A stretch of 36,677 nt of DNA, taken from Candidatus Marsarchaeota G2 archaeon ECH_B_1. GTDB taxonomy: Archaea; Thermoproteota; Thermoprotei_A; Marsarchaeales; Marsarchaeaceae. Within the stretch, counting starts at the first letter, position 1. The number at the start of each line of letters is the position of its first letter. Positions 5,737 to 14,169 of this stretch are shown here, piece after piece. A model generated the notes under the pieces. The model saw only the letters and a program-made list of their open reading frames with translations. It was not told the origin of the DNA and did no database searches. Location: the NCBI GenBank assembly GCA_003019535.1, contig NEXG01000010.1:26487-63163 (forward strand), given 5' to 3'. The translations under genes and the position numbers were made by a program.

Positions 5737-8259
5737 ATGGGGTGGAGTGTTTTTATTGTTCGACCTCTCGTGAGCCTGTCTGAGAAGGAGTTTTACTATT
5801 CTAAGCTGGGTAAGGACTTCGTTTTTCCAGGCTATAAGGAAAAGTATCCGCGTAGTAGGGGTTATCTCCTCAAGCATATAAAGTTTGAGGGTGATCTCGA
5901 CTACTCAACTAAGAGTTTGAAGGGGCGTGCCACCCTGAGCTTAGTTGTTCTGGATGGTGGTGGTGTGATTGAGCTTGACGCTGTTGACTTTAAACTTGAG
6001 GGTGTGAGTTTGAATGGTAGACCGGTGGAGTATACCTATGATGGTAGGAAGCTGGTTGTCCCCTCAGGTATGGGGCCTGGTTCAGATGCAGAGCTTGTTG
6101 TAGAGTACTTTGTGCGTGAGCCGAAGAAGGGGTTGTTCTTCATTGTGCCAGATGCCGACCATCCTGAGAGGCAGTATCAGGCGTGGACTCAGGGTGAGAG
6201 TGAAGACAATAGGTATTGGCTTCCCGTGTACGATTACCCTAATATGAAGTGTACTTCAGAGGTTATTTTGAGTGTGCCGGCCAACCAGTTTGTTGTGTCG
6301 AATGGTGTGTTGGTGGAGGTTAGGAGTGAGGGTGATAGGAAAAAGTATCACTGGTATATGAAGCATCCGCACTCCAGCTATCTCATATCCTTTGTGGCTG
6401 GGGAGTTCGACTCGAAGGAGGAGAGGGTGGATGGCGTCTTGCTCCAGTACTTTGTACCCAAGGGTAGGGGTGGTGATATTGAGAGGAGTTTCTCTAAGAC
6501 GCCCGATATGCTCAGGTTCTTCGGGGAGTTTACGGGTGTAGACTATCCTTACGAGAAGTACAGTCAGGCGTGTGTGTTCGGGTTCACGTATGGTGGGATG
6601 GAGAACATTAGCGCCACTACACTCACCGAGAGGACGCTCCACGATGAGGTTGCCCACATGGATTTCTCGAGCGACGGCCTAGTGGCCCACGAGCTAGCAC
6701 ACCAGTGGTTCGGTGACCTCGTGACGTGCAAGGATTGGTCGCACATATGGCTCAACGAGAGCTTCGCCACATTCTTCCAAGCACTCTACTTCAGGCGTGA
6801 CCGTGGATTGGATGAGTATTATTACGACTTGGTGGGTAAACTCGACACCTACCTTGAAGAGTCGGCTAAAAGGTACATTAGACCCATATCAACCAAGTTC
6901 TACTCGATGCCCGAGGAGGTGTTTGACAGGCATGCCTATGAGAAGGGTTCACTCGTGTTAAACTCCCTCTTAAACCTTGTTGGTGAGGAATCCTTCAGGA
7001 AGGCGATAAAACTCTACTTGGATAGGCACAGGTTCGCGAACGCTGAGACCGACGACTTGCGCAAAGCCTTCGAGGATGTTACTAGTAAAGACTTAGAGTG
7101 GTTCTTCGACCAGTGGGTCTACTCCTCAGGTCACCCCCAACTCAAGGTTAGCTATACTTATGATGCTCAACAGAAACTATTGAAGCTAGTATTCAGGCAG
7201 ACCCAGCAGGATCTGGGGTCATTTAGGCTCCCACTACGCCTCGTGGTTAACATCGAGGGTTCACGTAGGGAAATCAGGGTTGAGCTCGATGGGAGGGAGC
7301 ACACCTTTGTCTATCCGTGCGAGGCTAAACCAAAGTATGTGTGTGTTGACCCCAACCTGAGTGTGGTGGGCGTCCTAGAAGTCGAGGAGGATGAGTTTTC
7401 ATCCATAGCTAAAGCCAAAGAGGATGAACACCTCTACTGTCGAGTCATAGCCATAAGAGGGCTGTCCAAGAAGTCCTCGGCCTCCGTGGTTGAGGCACTC
7501 GAGGAACTCCTCCTATCCGATGGTTTCTGGGGTATAAGCGCAGAGGCTGCCTTCTCACTTGGCTCTATAGGCACCAAACGGGCCTTGGAGGCGCTCCTGA
7601 AAGGTGTTCGCCACAATCACCCTAAGGTGCGCAGGGCTGTGGCGAAGGCGCTGGGCAGCTATAGAGAGAGGGAGGCATACCGAGCGCTCGTGGACATCCT
7701 GAGGAACGAGCCAAGCTACTATGTTAGAGGTGAAGCAGCGCTCTCACTTGGTAAAACACGTGTCAAGGAAGCATACGACCAGCTGCTCCAAGCGGTCAAC
7801 ATCCCCTCCCACACAGATGTTATAGCCTCAAACGCTCTGCAGGGCCTATCTGAGCTCAGGGATGATAGGTGTGTAGACCTACTCATAGAGAAGACCTCGA
7901 CGAAGTACGGTGAAATGCTAAGACGCGCCGCCGCTCAGTCACTGTACGCGTATATCTCAAACGATAAGGTTCGCGGCAGGCTCATGGAGCTCTTGAAGGA
8001 CTCTGACTACGGTGTTAGAATAAGTGCTCTGCAGGCCATTGAGAAGAGTGGTGACACCCGCTTTCTAGACGCGGTCTCAGGGGTGGTTGAGTCCGACTAT
8101 GATAACAGGGTTGTTCGCACCGCCATGGAGGTGAGGCGTAGGCTCACCCAGGTTCAGCAGAACCAGTTCGGTGAGTTGCGCGCAAAGTACGAGCAGCTAT
8201 CCGAGGAGAACAGGCGTCTTAGAAGCGAGGTTGAGGAGCTCAAGGCGAGGTTGAAGTAG
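5737..8259 (+). CDS. M1-family zinc aminopeptidase with HEAT repeats and C-terminal coiled coil
   Basis: 840 residues from ATG 5737. The M1 core shows the substrate-binding GGMEN (286-290) and the zinc site HELAH (318-322) with the third ligand Glu341, followed by the usual helical section ending in WFFDQWVYSSGHPQL. After about residue 560 the protein changes to repeated helical pairs (SLGSIGTKRALEALL, ALGSYREREAYRALVDIL, SLGKTRVKEAYDQLL, SALQAIEKSGDTRFL), HEAT/PBS-lyase-like repeats. It ends in a short heptad-rich coiled coil (YEQLSEENRRLRSEVEELKARLK). Tricorn-interacting factors F2/F3 are the nearest archaeal M1 family; they trim peptides released by the proteasome in the cytoplasm. The appended repeats suggest a protein partner. 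GTG at 5770 (VSLSEKEF) is an alternative start. The M24 gene follows after one base. Confidence 0.92.
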   Translation: MGWSVFIVRPLVSLSEKEFYYSKLGKDFVFPGYKEKYPRSRGYLLKHIKFEGDLDYSTKSLKGRATLSLVVLDGGGVIELDAVDFKLEGVSLNGRPVEYTYDGRKLVVPSGMGPGSDAELVVEYFVREPKKGLFFIVPDADHPERQYQAWTQGESEDNRYWLPVYDYPNMKCTSEVILSVPANQFVVSNGVLVEVRSEGDRKKYHWYMKHPHSSYLISFVAGEFDSKEERVDGVLLQYFVPKGRGGDIERSFSKTPDMLRFFGEFTGVDYPYEKYSQACVFGFTYGGMENISATTLTERTLHDEVAHMDFSSDGLVAHELAHQWFGDLVTCKDWSHIWLNESFATFFQALYFRRDRGLDEYYYDLVGKLDTYLEESAKRYIRPISTKFYSMPEEVFDRHAYEKGSLVLNSLLNLVGEESFRKAIKLYLDRHRFANAETDDLRKAFEDVTSKDLEWFFDQWVYSSGHPQLKVSYTYDAQQKLLKLVFRQTQQDLGSFRLPLRLVVNIEGSRREIRVELDGREHTFVYPCEAKPKYVCVDPNLSVVGVLEVEEDEFSSIAKAKEDEHLYCRVIAIRGLSKKSSASVVEALEELLLSDGFWGISAEAAFSLGSIGTKRALEALLKGVRHNHPKVRRAVAKALGSYREREAYRALVDILRNEPSYYVRGEAALSLGKTRVKEAYDQLLQAVNIPSHTDVIASNALQGLSELRDDRCVDLLIEKTSTKYGEMLRRAAAQSLYAYISNDKVRGRLMELLKDSDYGVRISALQAIEKSGDTRFLDAVSGVVESDYDNRVVRTAMEVRRRLTQVQQNQFGELRAKYEQLSEENRRLRSEVEELKARLK

Positions 8260-8260
8260 G

Positions 8261-9358
8261 TTGCCCTCTGAATACAGTGTGGGTGAAAGGCTTAGGGCTG
8301 AGTTAAGCGCCTCTGGACTTGATGGTTTCATCCACTTCCAGACTGGGAGGGCGCACGAGAACGTCACGCTGCGCTATCTGAGTGGTGTGGGTGGTCTGGA
8401 GGACTCGGGGCTCGTGTTCCCAGTGGATTCAGAGCCCGTACTCATCGTCAAGGACTTCGAGGAGGTGAGGGCTAAGAGGCAGTCATGGGTCAGGGATGTT
8501 AGGGGGGTCACCACAATACCCCTCAGCTTAGCAACGCAGAGGATAAGTGAGGTTGTTCGGGAAAAGAGGCTTACTGGTAAGAGGCTTGGGGTGGATGAAT
8601 CTGAGCTCACACTCGAAGTATACTTGGAGCTATCCAAGCTTGGTGTCGAGCTCGTGCCCTTCGGCTCTAGGATTATGCGTATGAGGATGCGGAAGACTAG
8701 GGAGGAGGTGGAAAAGGTTAGGAGGGCTGTGACAATCGCGGAATCAGCCATAAAGAGAATAGGAAGCCTTCTCAGTGATGGGCTCACGGAGGCAGAGCTG
8801 GCGGCTGAGGCAACACTCGCAATGGAGAAGGCTGGCGGCTCCAAGGCCTTCGTTCTCGTCCAATTCGCTGAGGACGCGGCTATGGCTCACGTCCAACCCA
8901 GTGGTAAGCGTGTGAAGGGTGACGGTCTCCTCGTGGTGGACCTTGGGGCAAACTATGATGGCTATAACTCGGATATTACGCGCACATTCGTGGTGGGTAG
9001 ACCGCCAACTGCGCAGCTTGAGTATGTGAAAACTGTCTGGAAGTCTATGGATGAGGCGGTTGCCGCAGCTGCGCCAGGTGTGGGTGTGGCTGAAGTGGCG
9101 GGGAGGGCGCGTAGGGTTATACGTGAAAAAGGGTTACCGCAACCCCGGCACAGAATAGGCCACGGCCTCGGCCTGAGCGTCCACGAGAAACCCATCGTTG
9201 AGGAGGGCTTCGAGGATGTACTCGAGGAGGGCAACATAGTGACAGTCGAACCCGGAGTCTACTTTGAAGGCTTGTGCGGTGTAAGGTTCGAGGTGGACTT
9301 GCACATAACTGGGGGAGGCTGCGAGGTGCTCGATTCAGCAACACTCGTAGAGCCCTAA
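8261..9358 (+). CDS. M24-family metallopeptidase (Xaa-Pro dipeptidase/aminopeptidase P type)
   Basis: 365 residues with an N-terminal creatinase-like domain (approx. 1-140) and the pita-bread catalytic domain. All five metal ligands are visible: Asp227 (VVDLGANYDGYNSD), Asp238, His301 (GHGLGLSVHE), Glu330 (VEPGVYF) and Glu344 (RFEVD). The cytoplasmic enzyme would release the residue before proline from dipeptides or peptide N-termini. It starts with TTG at 8261, one base after the TAG of the M1 gene, so the two are almost certainly co-transcribed and form a peptide-degradation pair. Its last four bases overlap the convergent M20 gene. Confidence 0.92.
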   Translation: MPSEYSVGERLRAELSASGLDGFIHFQTGRAHENVTLRYLSGVGGLEDSGLVFPVDSEPVLIVKDFEEVRAKRQSWVRDVRGVTTIPLSLATQRISEVVREKRLTGKRLGVDESELTLEVYLELSKLGVELVPFGSRIMRMRMRKTREEVEKVRRAVTIAESAIKRIGSLLSDGLTEAELAAEATLAMEKAGGSKAFVLVQFAEDAAMAHVQPSGKRVKGDGLLVVDLGANYDGYNSDITRTFVVGRPPTAQLEYVKTVWKSMDEAVAAAAPGVGVAEVAGRARRVIREKGLPQPRHRIGHGLGLSVHEKPIVEEGFEDVLEEGNIVTVEPGVYFEGLCGVRFEVDLHITGGGCEVLDSATLVEP

Positions 9359-10584
9359 ACGCTCACATTTGCGCCTATGAGCCCCAGCACAACCTGTGTG
9401 TCTGATACGATGTTGGGGATTTTGGCGTATTCGTCTGGCTGATGCGCGGTTTCATCACACGTCATCCAGACAACCGTGGGTATCCCGTTAGCCCTGAAGT
9501 ACTTGGCAACGGTGCCGCCCCCTATACCCTTCGGCTTCACAGATGTACCCCGAATCCTCTTCAGAGTCTCAGTGAATCTCTTCGCGAACTCTGAGTTGGG
9601 GTCGGTTGGTGGCGATGGGTCCTCCCTGCTCACCACTTCAACACGGCAGCGCACACCGTTTCGCCCGCAGAAATCCTCCACTAAGCGCTCAACGTCGCCC
9701 AGAACTTGGCTCGTGGTATAGTTTGGGAGAATCCTGCAGTCAAAGTAGAACGTGTCCGAGCCTGGTACAGTGTTCACGTTGGGCACATTCGGCTCACGCT
9801 TGGTGGGTTCAAACGTGGAGGTGGGCGGCTCGAAGAGCTCGTCCCTCGCATCATACTTCCCATGAAGATAGTCGTCGATGAGAAGCATGAGCTTCGAGCC
9901 CAGTCTATGGGCGTTAACCCCCTTCTCAGGCGTGCTCCCATGGGTTTGGACACCCAAAACCTGCACCCTGAACCATAGCACACCCTTCTCAGCCACCTCT
10001 AGAAGTGAGCCATCACTGTTACCCGCGTCGGGTACTAGCACCCAGTCGTCATCACCTATTACCCCCCTCCCAACTGAAAGTAGGTGGCGCACACCGTAGA
10101 CGCTGCCCGTCTCCTCATCTGACACCAACATAACCCCTAAGTCCACCTCTGAGTCGAGTTCACGCTCAGCGAGGCTCTTGGCCGCGCACAGTCCGAGGAG
10201 GATTCCCTGCCCGTCATCCTCGGAGCCCCTACCGTACACCCTCTCATCGATGAAGCTCGCTTTGAACGGCTCATGATGCCATAGGGAGAAGTCACCTGGA
10301 GGCACCACATCCAAGTGACCCACAACCCAAAGCGTCTTCGGCTTATCACCGTAAAAACGGGCTACAAGATTGGGTCTCAAACCACCCCCAGCCCTAGGAT
10401 CCCTTGCATCATACCTCTCACACCTTTTGAAGCCAAGTGAGCGAACAACACCCTCCAAATACTCACACTTCTCAAGCTCCCCCTCTCCCCCATTATCGGG
10501 ACCAACGGCTTGAATGGGGAGCATCTCCCTGTAAACCGAACGAACAAATTCCTCCAGCCCACCCCTACTCAAGCTACTCACCAT
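9355..10584 (-). CDS. M20-family metallopeptidase/deacylase
   Basis: 409 residues of the ArgE/DapE/carboxypeptidase G2 superfamily. Metal and catalytic motifs in order: VVGHLDVVPPGD (His ligand and Asp), GRGSEDDGQG (bridging Asp), SDEETGS (Glu base and ligand), VPDAGN, and TAHQPDEY near the end. The dimerisation lid is the segment around VQTHGSTPEKGVNAH. The family covers succinyl-diaminopimelate desuccinylase, acetylornithine deacetylase and dipeptidases. With no amino-acid biosynthesis genes adjacent and two other peptidases next door, dipeptidase use is likeliest, but this is inference. I chose ATG 10584 (MVSSLSRGG) over ATG 10599 because the nearest TATA-like block (CTTTAATC, about 10607-10615) fits a leaderless start at 10584. 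It converges on the M24 gene with four bases of overlap. Confidence 0.87.
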   Translation of the reverse strand: MVSSLSRGGLEEFVRSVYREMLPIQAVGPDNGGEGELEKCEYLEGVVRSLGFKRCERYDARDPRAGGGLRPNLVARFYGDKPKTLWVVGHLDVVPPGDFSLWHHEPFKASFIDERVYGRGSEDDGQGILLGLCAAKSLAERELDSEVDLGVMLVSDEETGSVYGVRHLLSVGRGVIGDDDWVLVPDAGNSDGSLLEVAEKGVLWFRVQVLGVQTHGSTPEKGVNAHRLGSKLMLLIDDYLHGKYDARDELFEPPTSTFEPTKREPNVPNVNTVPGSDTFYFDCRILPNYTTSQVLGDVERLVEDFCGRNGVRCRVEVVSREDPSPPTDPNSEFAKRFTETLKRIRGTSVKPKGIGGGTVAKYFRANGIPTVVWMTCDETAHQPDEYAKIPNIVSDTQVVLGLIGANVSV

Positions 10585-10707
10585 GAAAGCGTACATCAAT
10601 TATCAGGATTAAAGCCTTTCTTCTAACAGATCGAGGAAGTCAGGTCTAAGCAAAATTCTAGGAAACAAACATGAAACGCGATAATCAGGAAACCACTATT
10701 ATTAGCC

Positions 10708-11070
10708 TTATTGGGTAAGAATATCTGAGGTTCTTTTGGCGCCTTTGTTGATTAGGTCTTGATCATCGCTTATTAGTGTGAGATTATATTTTCTGCTTAA
10801 AAAGAGGTAGGCGGCATCATAATATGTTATTCTCTCTTCCATAGCAAAAGTTAGTACCTCATCACTTAATCCTATACTTTCTATTTTTAGGAATTTTAGG
10901 ATATTAATAAAATCTTCCAGCAAATGCGTTTTTCCTACTTTCCACAGGAAGTTCCCTATCTCATAATACGCTAAGTCTACCGTCATGCTTTCTTTGAAAA
11001 CGTCTATAACCTCATCACTAAGTTTCTCGGTTAGGTTAATAATTGCAGAGGTGTCTACTACGTATCTCAT
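10708..11070 (-). CDS. vapC: VapC-type PIN-domain toxin ribonuclease
   Basis: 120 residues with the PIN-domain acidic set: Asp6 (VVDTSAI), Glu37 (YYEIGN), Asp85 (TYYDAAY) and Asp103 (SDDQD). Known VapC proteins are Mg2+-dependent endoribonucleases that cut tRNA, rRNA or mRNA and are held inactive by VapB. The gene overlaps the upstream RHH gene by four bases, the normal antitoxin-toxin order, which supports the call. Both genes are clearly richer in A+T (AAA, ATA, TTA codons) than the flanking chromosome, suggesting horizontal acquisition. Confidence 0.9.
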   Translation of the reverse strand: MRYVVDTSAIINLTEKLSDEVIDVFKESMTVDLAYYEIGNFLWKVGKTHLLEDFINILKFLKIESIGLSDEVLTFAMEERITYYDAAYLFLSRKYNLTLISDDQDLINKGAKRTSDILTQ

Positions 11071-11288
11071 CTTTTTCTATCTTCTTTTATTAGCCTCACC
11101 ACTTCATCTTCACTTAGATTTAACTCAGCAGAGATTTTCTTCGCGGATTTCCTGGCTGCATCTTCTTCTCTTTCATTAATTTCTTTTTCCAGGGCATTTC
11201 TTAGGATTTCTGAGACGTTAACCTTATACTTTTTAGCCTTTTCCAGAGTTTCCCTCCTAACCTTAGTTGACACAGTAACCCAATCCAT
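11067..11288 (-). CDS. vapB: VapB-type ribbon-helix-helix antitoxin
   Basis: 73 residues. The N-terminus VTVSTKVRRETLEKAKKY followed by NVSEILRNALEKEI is a ribbon-helix-helix DNA-binding unit; the charged C-terminal half (ISAELNLSEDEVVRLIKEDRKR) would wrap the toxin. Known VapB proteins dimerise on an operator overlapping their own promoter. Here a perfect ten-base inverted repeat sits at 11308-11332, just upstream of the ATG at 11288. The stop overlaps the vapC start (ATGA). Confidence 0.88.
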   Translation of the reverse strand: MDWVTVSTKVRRETLEKAKKYKVNVSEILRNALEKEINEREEDAARKSAKKISAELNLSEDEVVRLIKEDRKR

Positions 11289-11307
11289 ATCTCATTACTA
11301 TATTATT

Positions 11308-11332
11308 ATGTAGTAAAAAAACTTTACTACAT
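11308..11332. promoter_or_regulatory. Inverted repeat upstream of vapBC, candidate operator
   Basis: ATGTAGTAAA (11308-11317) and its exact reverse complement TTTACTACAT (11323-11332) are separated by five bases. Further copies of the TAGTA/TACTA core lie on either side (TTACTA at 11295, TAGTAGTAA at 11336). The site is 20-45 nt ahead of the vapB ATG, where promoter and operator should lie. Confidence 0.65.
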
Positions 11333-11477
11333 ACTAGTAGTAATATTAAGAAAAGAACCTGACAAAGGGGGTTTGTGAGCTATCCCACCACGAATCGTAG
11401 TTACAAATCCGCACTTGACGTTGATTGTGTCTCGAACACGAATTTTGGGTCTATGGTGAATGTTGATGTTTTGGAAA

Positions 11478-11490
11478 CTTTATAAAAAAG
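11478..11490 (+). promoter_or_regulatory. TATA box with BRE-like element, no protein gene downstream
   Basis: CTTTATAAAAAAG preceded by GGAAA. It is one of the best TATA/BRE matches in the window, yet no start codon with a reading frame follows at leaderless distance. Confidence 0.5.
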
Positions 11491-11507
11491 ACATATGTGT
11501 AGTTCAA

Positions 11508-11601
11508 GACTTTGGTGTAAATGTGAGCTGGCACCTAAAGCTGCTAGGCACACTAACCGCTTTCTCAGGTTACTTGCGTAACCATGTGTACATTTTTTTT
11601 T
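11508..11601 (+). ncRNA. Candidate small RNA transcription unit
   Basis: Predicted start about 25 nt after the TATA box; the segment ends in a nine-T run at 11593-11601, a strong archaeal termination signal. Near the 3' end is a perfect hairpin GGTTAC-TTGC-GTAACC, then the palindrome ATGTGTACAT directly before the T-run. The only ATG near the start (in AAATGTGAGC) meets a stop at once. I see no tRNA, C/D-box or SRP signature, so the class is unknown. Confidence 0.4.
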
Positions 11602-11859
11602 AAGTACGCGGGGATGACTGGCGCTCCTTAATGGTTTTGCTTAGGCTGATACCGAATCTTCCCCCTTCATTCCCGCTTAATACATATGTAGTAACCAGGT
11701 AATGTAATATGTAAGCACGATGACTGTATGGCTGTTTGGTGACGTAAGGTAAGTTTAGAGGTAACAGTGGTTTCCCTAGTTGTCAGACTTTCCTTATGGC
11801 TATGCGGATTATTAGCGACTCAGTTTTGCTCCCATTTTGGTCGTAGTTAGAATGAAAAA

Positions 11860-11866
11860 CTTTTAT
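11860..11866 (+). promoter_or_regulatory. TATA box of the geranylgeranyl reductase gene
   Basis: CTTTTAT, about 25 nt before the ATG at 11890, implies a leaderless message. Confidence 0.5.
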
Positions 11867-11889
11867 GGGTGCGCGTGTAAGCCATCACT

Positions 11890-13344
11890 ATGCGTGACAC
11901 GGACTACGATGTTATCGTTGCGGGAGGAGGTATGGCTGGGCTCATCACCGCTGCGAGTATAGCTGAATTCTCAAAGCAGAATGCGAGGGTGCTGGTGGTG
12001 GATAGGAATAGTGAGGATGAGCCTGGGAAGAAGACCTCCGCTGGTTGGATTTGTGGTGACGCTGTGAGTAAGAATAGTCTTGACTTCCTTGCTAAGTCCA
12101 CTGGTATTGTTTACGGTAGACCCGAAATCGAACATGAAGTCGAGGGTGTGATGGTTTACTCACCCGACCACTCGACCAAGGTACTCTTCGAGGGTGCGGG
12201 CTATATATTAAACAGGAAGCTTCTCCCACGCCGCCAGGTTGAGGATGCTAAGAAGCGTGGCGTGGAGTTCCAGTTCGGTGTGAGCCTCGAATCACTTATA
12301 GCGGAGGATGGCTACGTGAAGGGTGTGGTTGGGCGAACTAGAAACAACGAGGTATTTAAGAAGACCGCTCGCGTGGTGGTTGACGCAACAGGTTCAGCCT
12401 CCCTGCTCAGGGTGAGGCTGCCAATAAAGGCGAAGATACAGAGGGAGATCGATAGGGATGACATGGTGGCCACAGGTCGCTACATATACGAATTCGATGT
12501 AGCCGAGGAGGACCCATCCTGCTTCGACCCCAAGTACGCCCTAATACACCTAGACCAATACTTGGCGCCGGGGGGCTACGCTTGGACATTTCCCAAGGGG
12601 CAGAACAAGGTGAATATTGGGTTGGGCTACCAGAAAAGGGCTCTCGATGCCAGAAACAGGAGATTCGGGAAGTCCGACGGCCTCCAAGACCTCATAGATG
12701 AGTATGTTGCCAAAAACAGGGTTATCAGGAATCCGAGGCTCTCATCCTCACCTGACGATAAGGGTAACGAGAAGGGTCACTGGCAGGTGCCGGTGAGGAG
12801 ACCCAACGACTGCATGGTTGCTAACGGGTACGCCGTCGTGGGGGACGCGGCCTGGATGCCTAGACCCATCGACGCGGGGGGGATAGGTCCAGCCATACAT
12901 GGCTCCGTGATACTTGGAAGAACGGTGGCCGAAGCCCTAGAAGCTGGTGATGTGAGTGAAGCGGGTCTCTGGAAGTATAACGTGGAGTTCATGCGCTCCT
13001 ACGGCTACCAGATGGCTAGCTTCGAAGTGCTGAGAAGATACCTGCAGACCCTGCCAAACGAGGACATCGACTTCGGGATGAGGTATTTCCTTTCACAGGA
13101 GGACATAGGCCTAATAACACACAGAAGACACCCCAAATTTTCAAATCTACTCAACCCAGCCCTTATGGTGCGCGTCATGGAGAAACCGGGCCTTGCGCGA
13201 GGCCTCAAATATACGGTAGACAAAAGCGAAAAGCTCATAGCCCACAACCAGAACTATCCCGAAACCCCACAAAAATTCGACGAGTGGCAGAAAGCACTAC
13301 TCAAAGAGCTGCAGGAAACATACATAAAGTTTGGATTAGCATAG
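11890..13344 (+). CDS. Geranylgeranyl reductase-family FAD enzyme (archaeal lipid saturation)
   Basis: 484 residues. The FAD-binding Rossmann motif is at the N-terminus (VIVAGGGMAGLITAASIA), with the distal flavin motif VVGDAAWMPRPIDAGGIGP at about residues 316-334. The family's catalytic-site signature PGGYAWTFPKG is at 227-237. Known digeranylgeranylglycerophospholipid reductases of this family hydrogenate the isoprenoid chains of archaeal membrane lipids, taking electrons from ferredoxin or NAD(P)H at the membrane surface; related members reduce chlorophyll side chains or menaquinone. At 484 residues it is longer than the usual approx. 400, the extra length being in the C-terminal half. 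It is monocistronic. ATG start with a TATA box 25 nt upstream. Confidence 0.87.
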   Translation: MRDTDYDVIVAGGGMAGLITAASIAEFSKQNARVLVVDRNSEDEPGKKTSAGWICGDAVSKNSLDFLAKSTGIVYGRPEIEHEVEGVMVYSPDHSTKVLFEGAGYILNRKLLPRRQVEDAKKRGVEFQFGVSLESLIAEDGYVKGVVGRTRNNEVFKKTARVVVDATGSASLLRVRLPIKAKIQREIDRDDMVATGRYIYEFDVAEEDPSCFDPKYALIHLDQYLAPGGYAWTFPKGQNKVNIGLGYQKRALDARNRRFGKSDGLQDLIDEYVAKNRVIRNPRLSSSPDDKGNEKGHWQVPVRRPNDCMVANGYAVVGDAAWMPRPIDAGGIGPAIHGSVILGRTVAEALEAGDVSEAGLWKYNVEFMRSYGYQMASFEVLRRYLQTLPNEDIDFGMRYFLSQEDIGLITHRRHPKFSNLLNPALMVRVMEKPGLARGLKYTVDKSEKLIAHNQNYPETPQKFDEWQKALLKELQETYIKFGLA

Positions 13345-13423
13345 CACTAACTACCGATCTTATCTTATAAATAGTTTGGCCTCCGAGTTTTCGTGATAGA
13401 TAACTGATACAGAGAACCCTTTT

Positions 13424-13485
13424 TATCTTAACGAGGGTTAGGGAGCGGAAGACCCCATCCGCTAGGAAATGGGTAGCCCCCACAG
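13424..13485 (+). repeat. Copy 2 of the hairpin element starting TTTATCTTAA
   Basis: TTTTTATCTTAA, then GGGTTAGGGAGCGGAAGAC, a hairpin CCCATCC-GCTA-GGAAATGGG, then TAGCCCCC. Block order and spacing match 3797-3875, but with base differences in the stem. In this copy the inner hairpin is better formed and the outer stem is imperfect (GGGAGC against GCCCCC). Confidence 0.5.
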
Positions 13486-13619
13486 ATTTAAACATCATTT
13501 TGCGAAACGCTATATTAATGATAGTCACTAACTGGGTAAGCGTCACCGGCACGCCTCAGTTAAAGCAAGGGTCGACGAAGTACACATCTACTTTACCCAA
13601 CACTCCTTACGAGAGACAA

Positions 13620-13760
13620 CATATCCATATCTCCGGGGTCGGAACCACCCTCAGTGCCTGTGGAGCTTCGTTTTCTATCCCTTATGGGGCATGGTGGGGC
13701 TGTGATTCAGGAAGCTCCGTCTGCCGGTCGGAGCGAGGTGGTTCACCGTTAGCATACCAA
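13620..13760 (+). pseudogene. tnpB C-terminal remnant and right end, plus strand
   Basis: With one frame change near 13650 the strand reads GVGTTL then VPVELRF and, further on, IQEAPSAGRS, the same PVE and QEAPS blocks as the other two copies. The right-end hairpin GCTCCG/CGGAGC lies at 13714-13734, followed by GGTTCACC, comparable to the GTCACC after the hairpin of the 25-kb copy. Upstream coding sequence is unrecognisable. A 99-codon open frame from 13500 runs through it, but in a shadow frame. Confidence 0.6.
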
Positions 13761-14132
13761 GGAGCCAGTGTCCATCTTCTTGATCGATTTTTCATATAAG
13801 TTGTGAGTCGACTTGAACATTCTGTCGCACTCTTGCTTAGGAAAGCAAAAATGTTTATTCAGGCTCGTATAGTAGTGTAGCATATACTTATCTAGTAGGT
13901 GAGTAGGGGGTAAGCACCGCGTTGACAGTCAATCAAAGGTCTATGCTTACTGTGTGGATTAAGCCGAGTGTTTACTTATCTACTGTGTGAATGGTAGGAT
14001 AGCTTTTTTGATTAACTATGTGATTAGCCAAAATGGTCTCACATTCTATCTATATTATTAGCCTCGTTCTCTCACCGGGAATAAATTGAAAAGCCTGAGT
14101 GTTTCATTCGGGGACGCCTGTATAAGCCAACA

Positions 14133-14142
14133 AATTTAAATA
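14133..14142 (+). promoter_or_regulatory. TATA box of the Dpp/Opp-type ABC operon
   Basis: AATTTAAATA, 28-37 nt before the ATG at 14170; it would serve the whole five-gene unit. Confidence 0.5.
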
Positions 14143-14169
14143 GTTCTACTATGTATCACTTCATTTAAT

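Larger units (their letters stand above)
11333..11889. other. Intergenic region between vapBC and the reductase gene
   Basis: About 560 nt with no convincing protein gene on either strand. It holds the candidate small-RNA unit at 11478-11601 and, at its right edge, the TATA box of the reductase gene. The rest shows nothing I can name. Confidence 0.5.
13345..14169. other. Gene-free 825-nt region with transposon debris
   Basis: Contains the second copy of the hairpin element (13424-13485), a decayed tnpB tail with right-end hairpin (13620-13760), then about 370 nt in which I see nothing except the TATA box of the following ABC operon at 14133-14142. Confidence 0.6.

Noticed and set aside
13500-13799. 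99-codon plus-strand open frame as a gene
   Set aside because: It crosses the tnpB remnant in a shadow frame; the recognisable PVE and QEAPS codons are in another frame.
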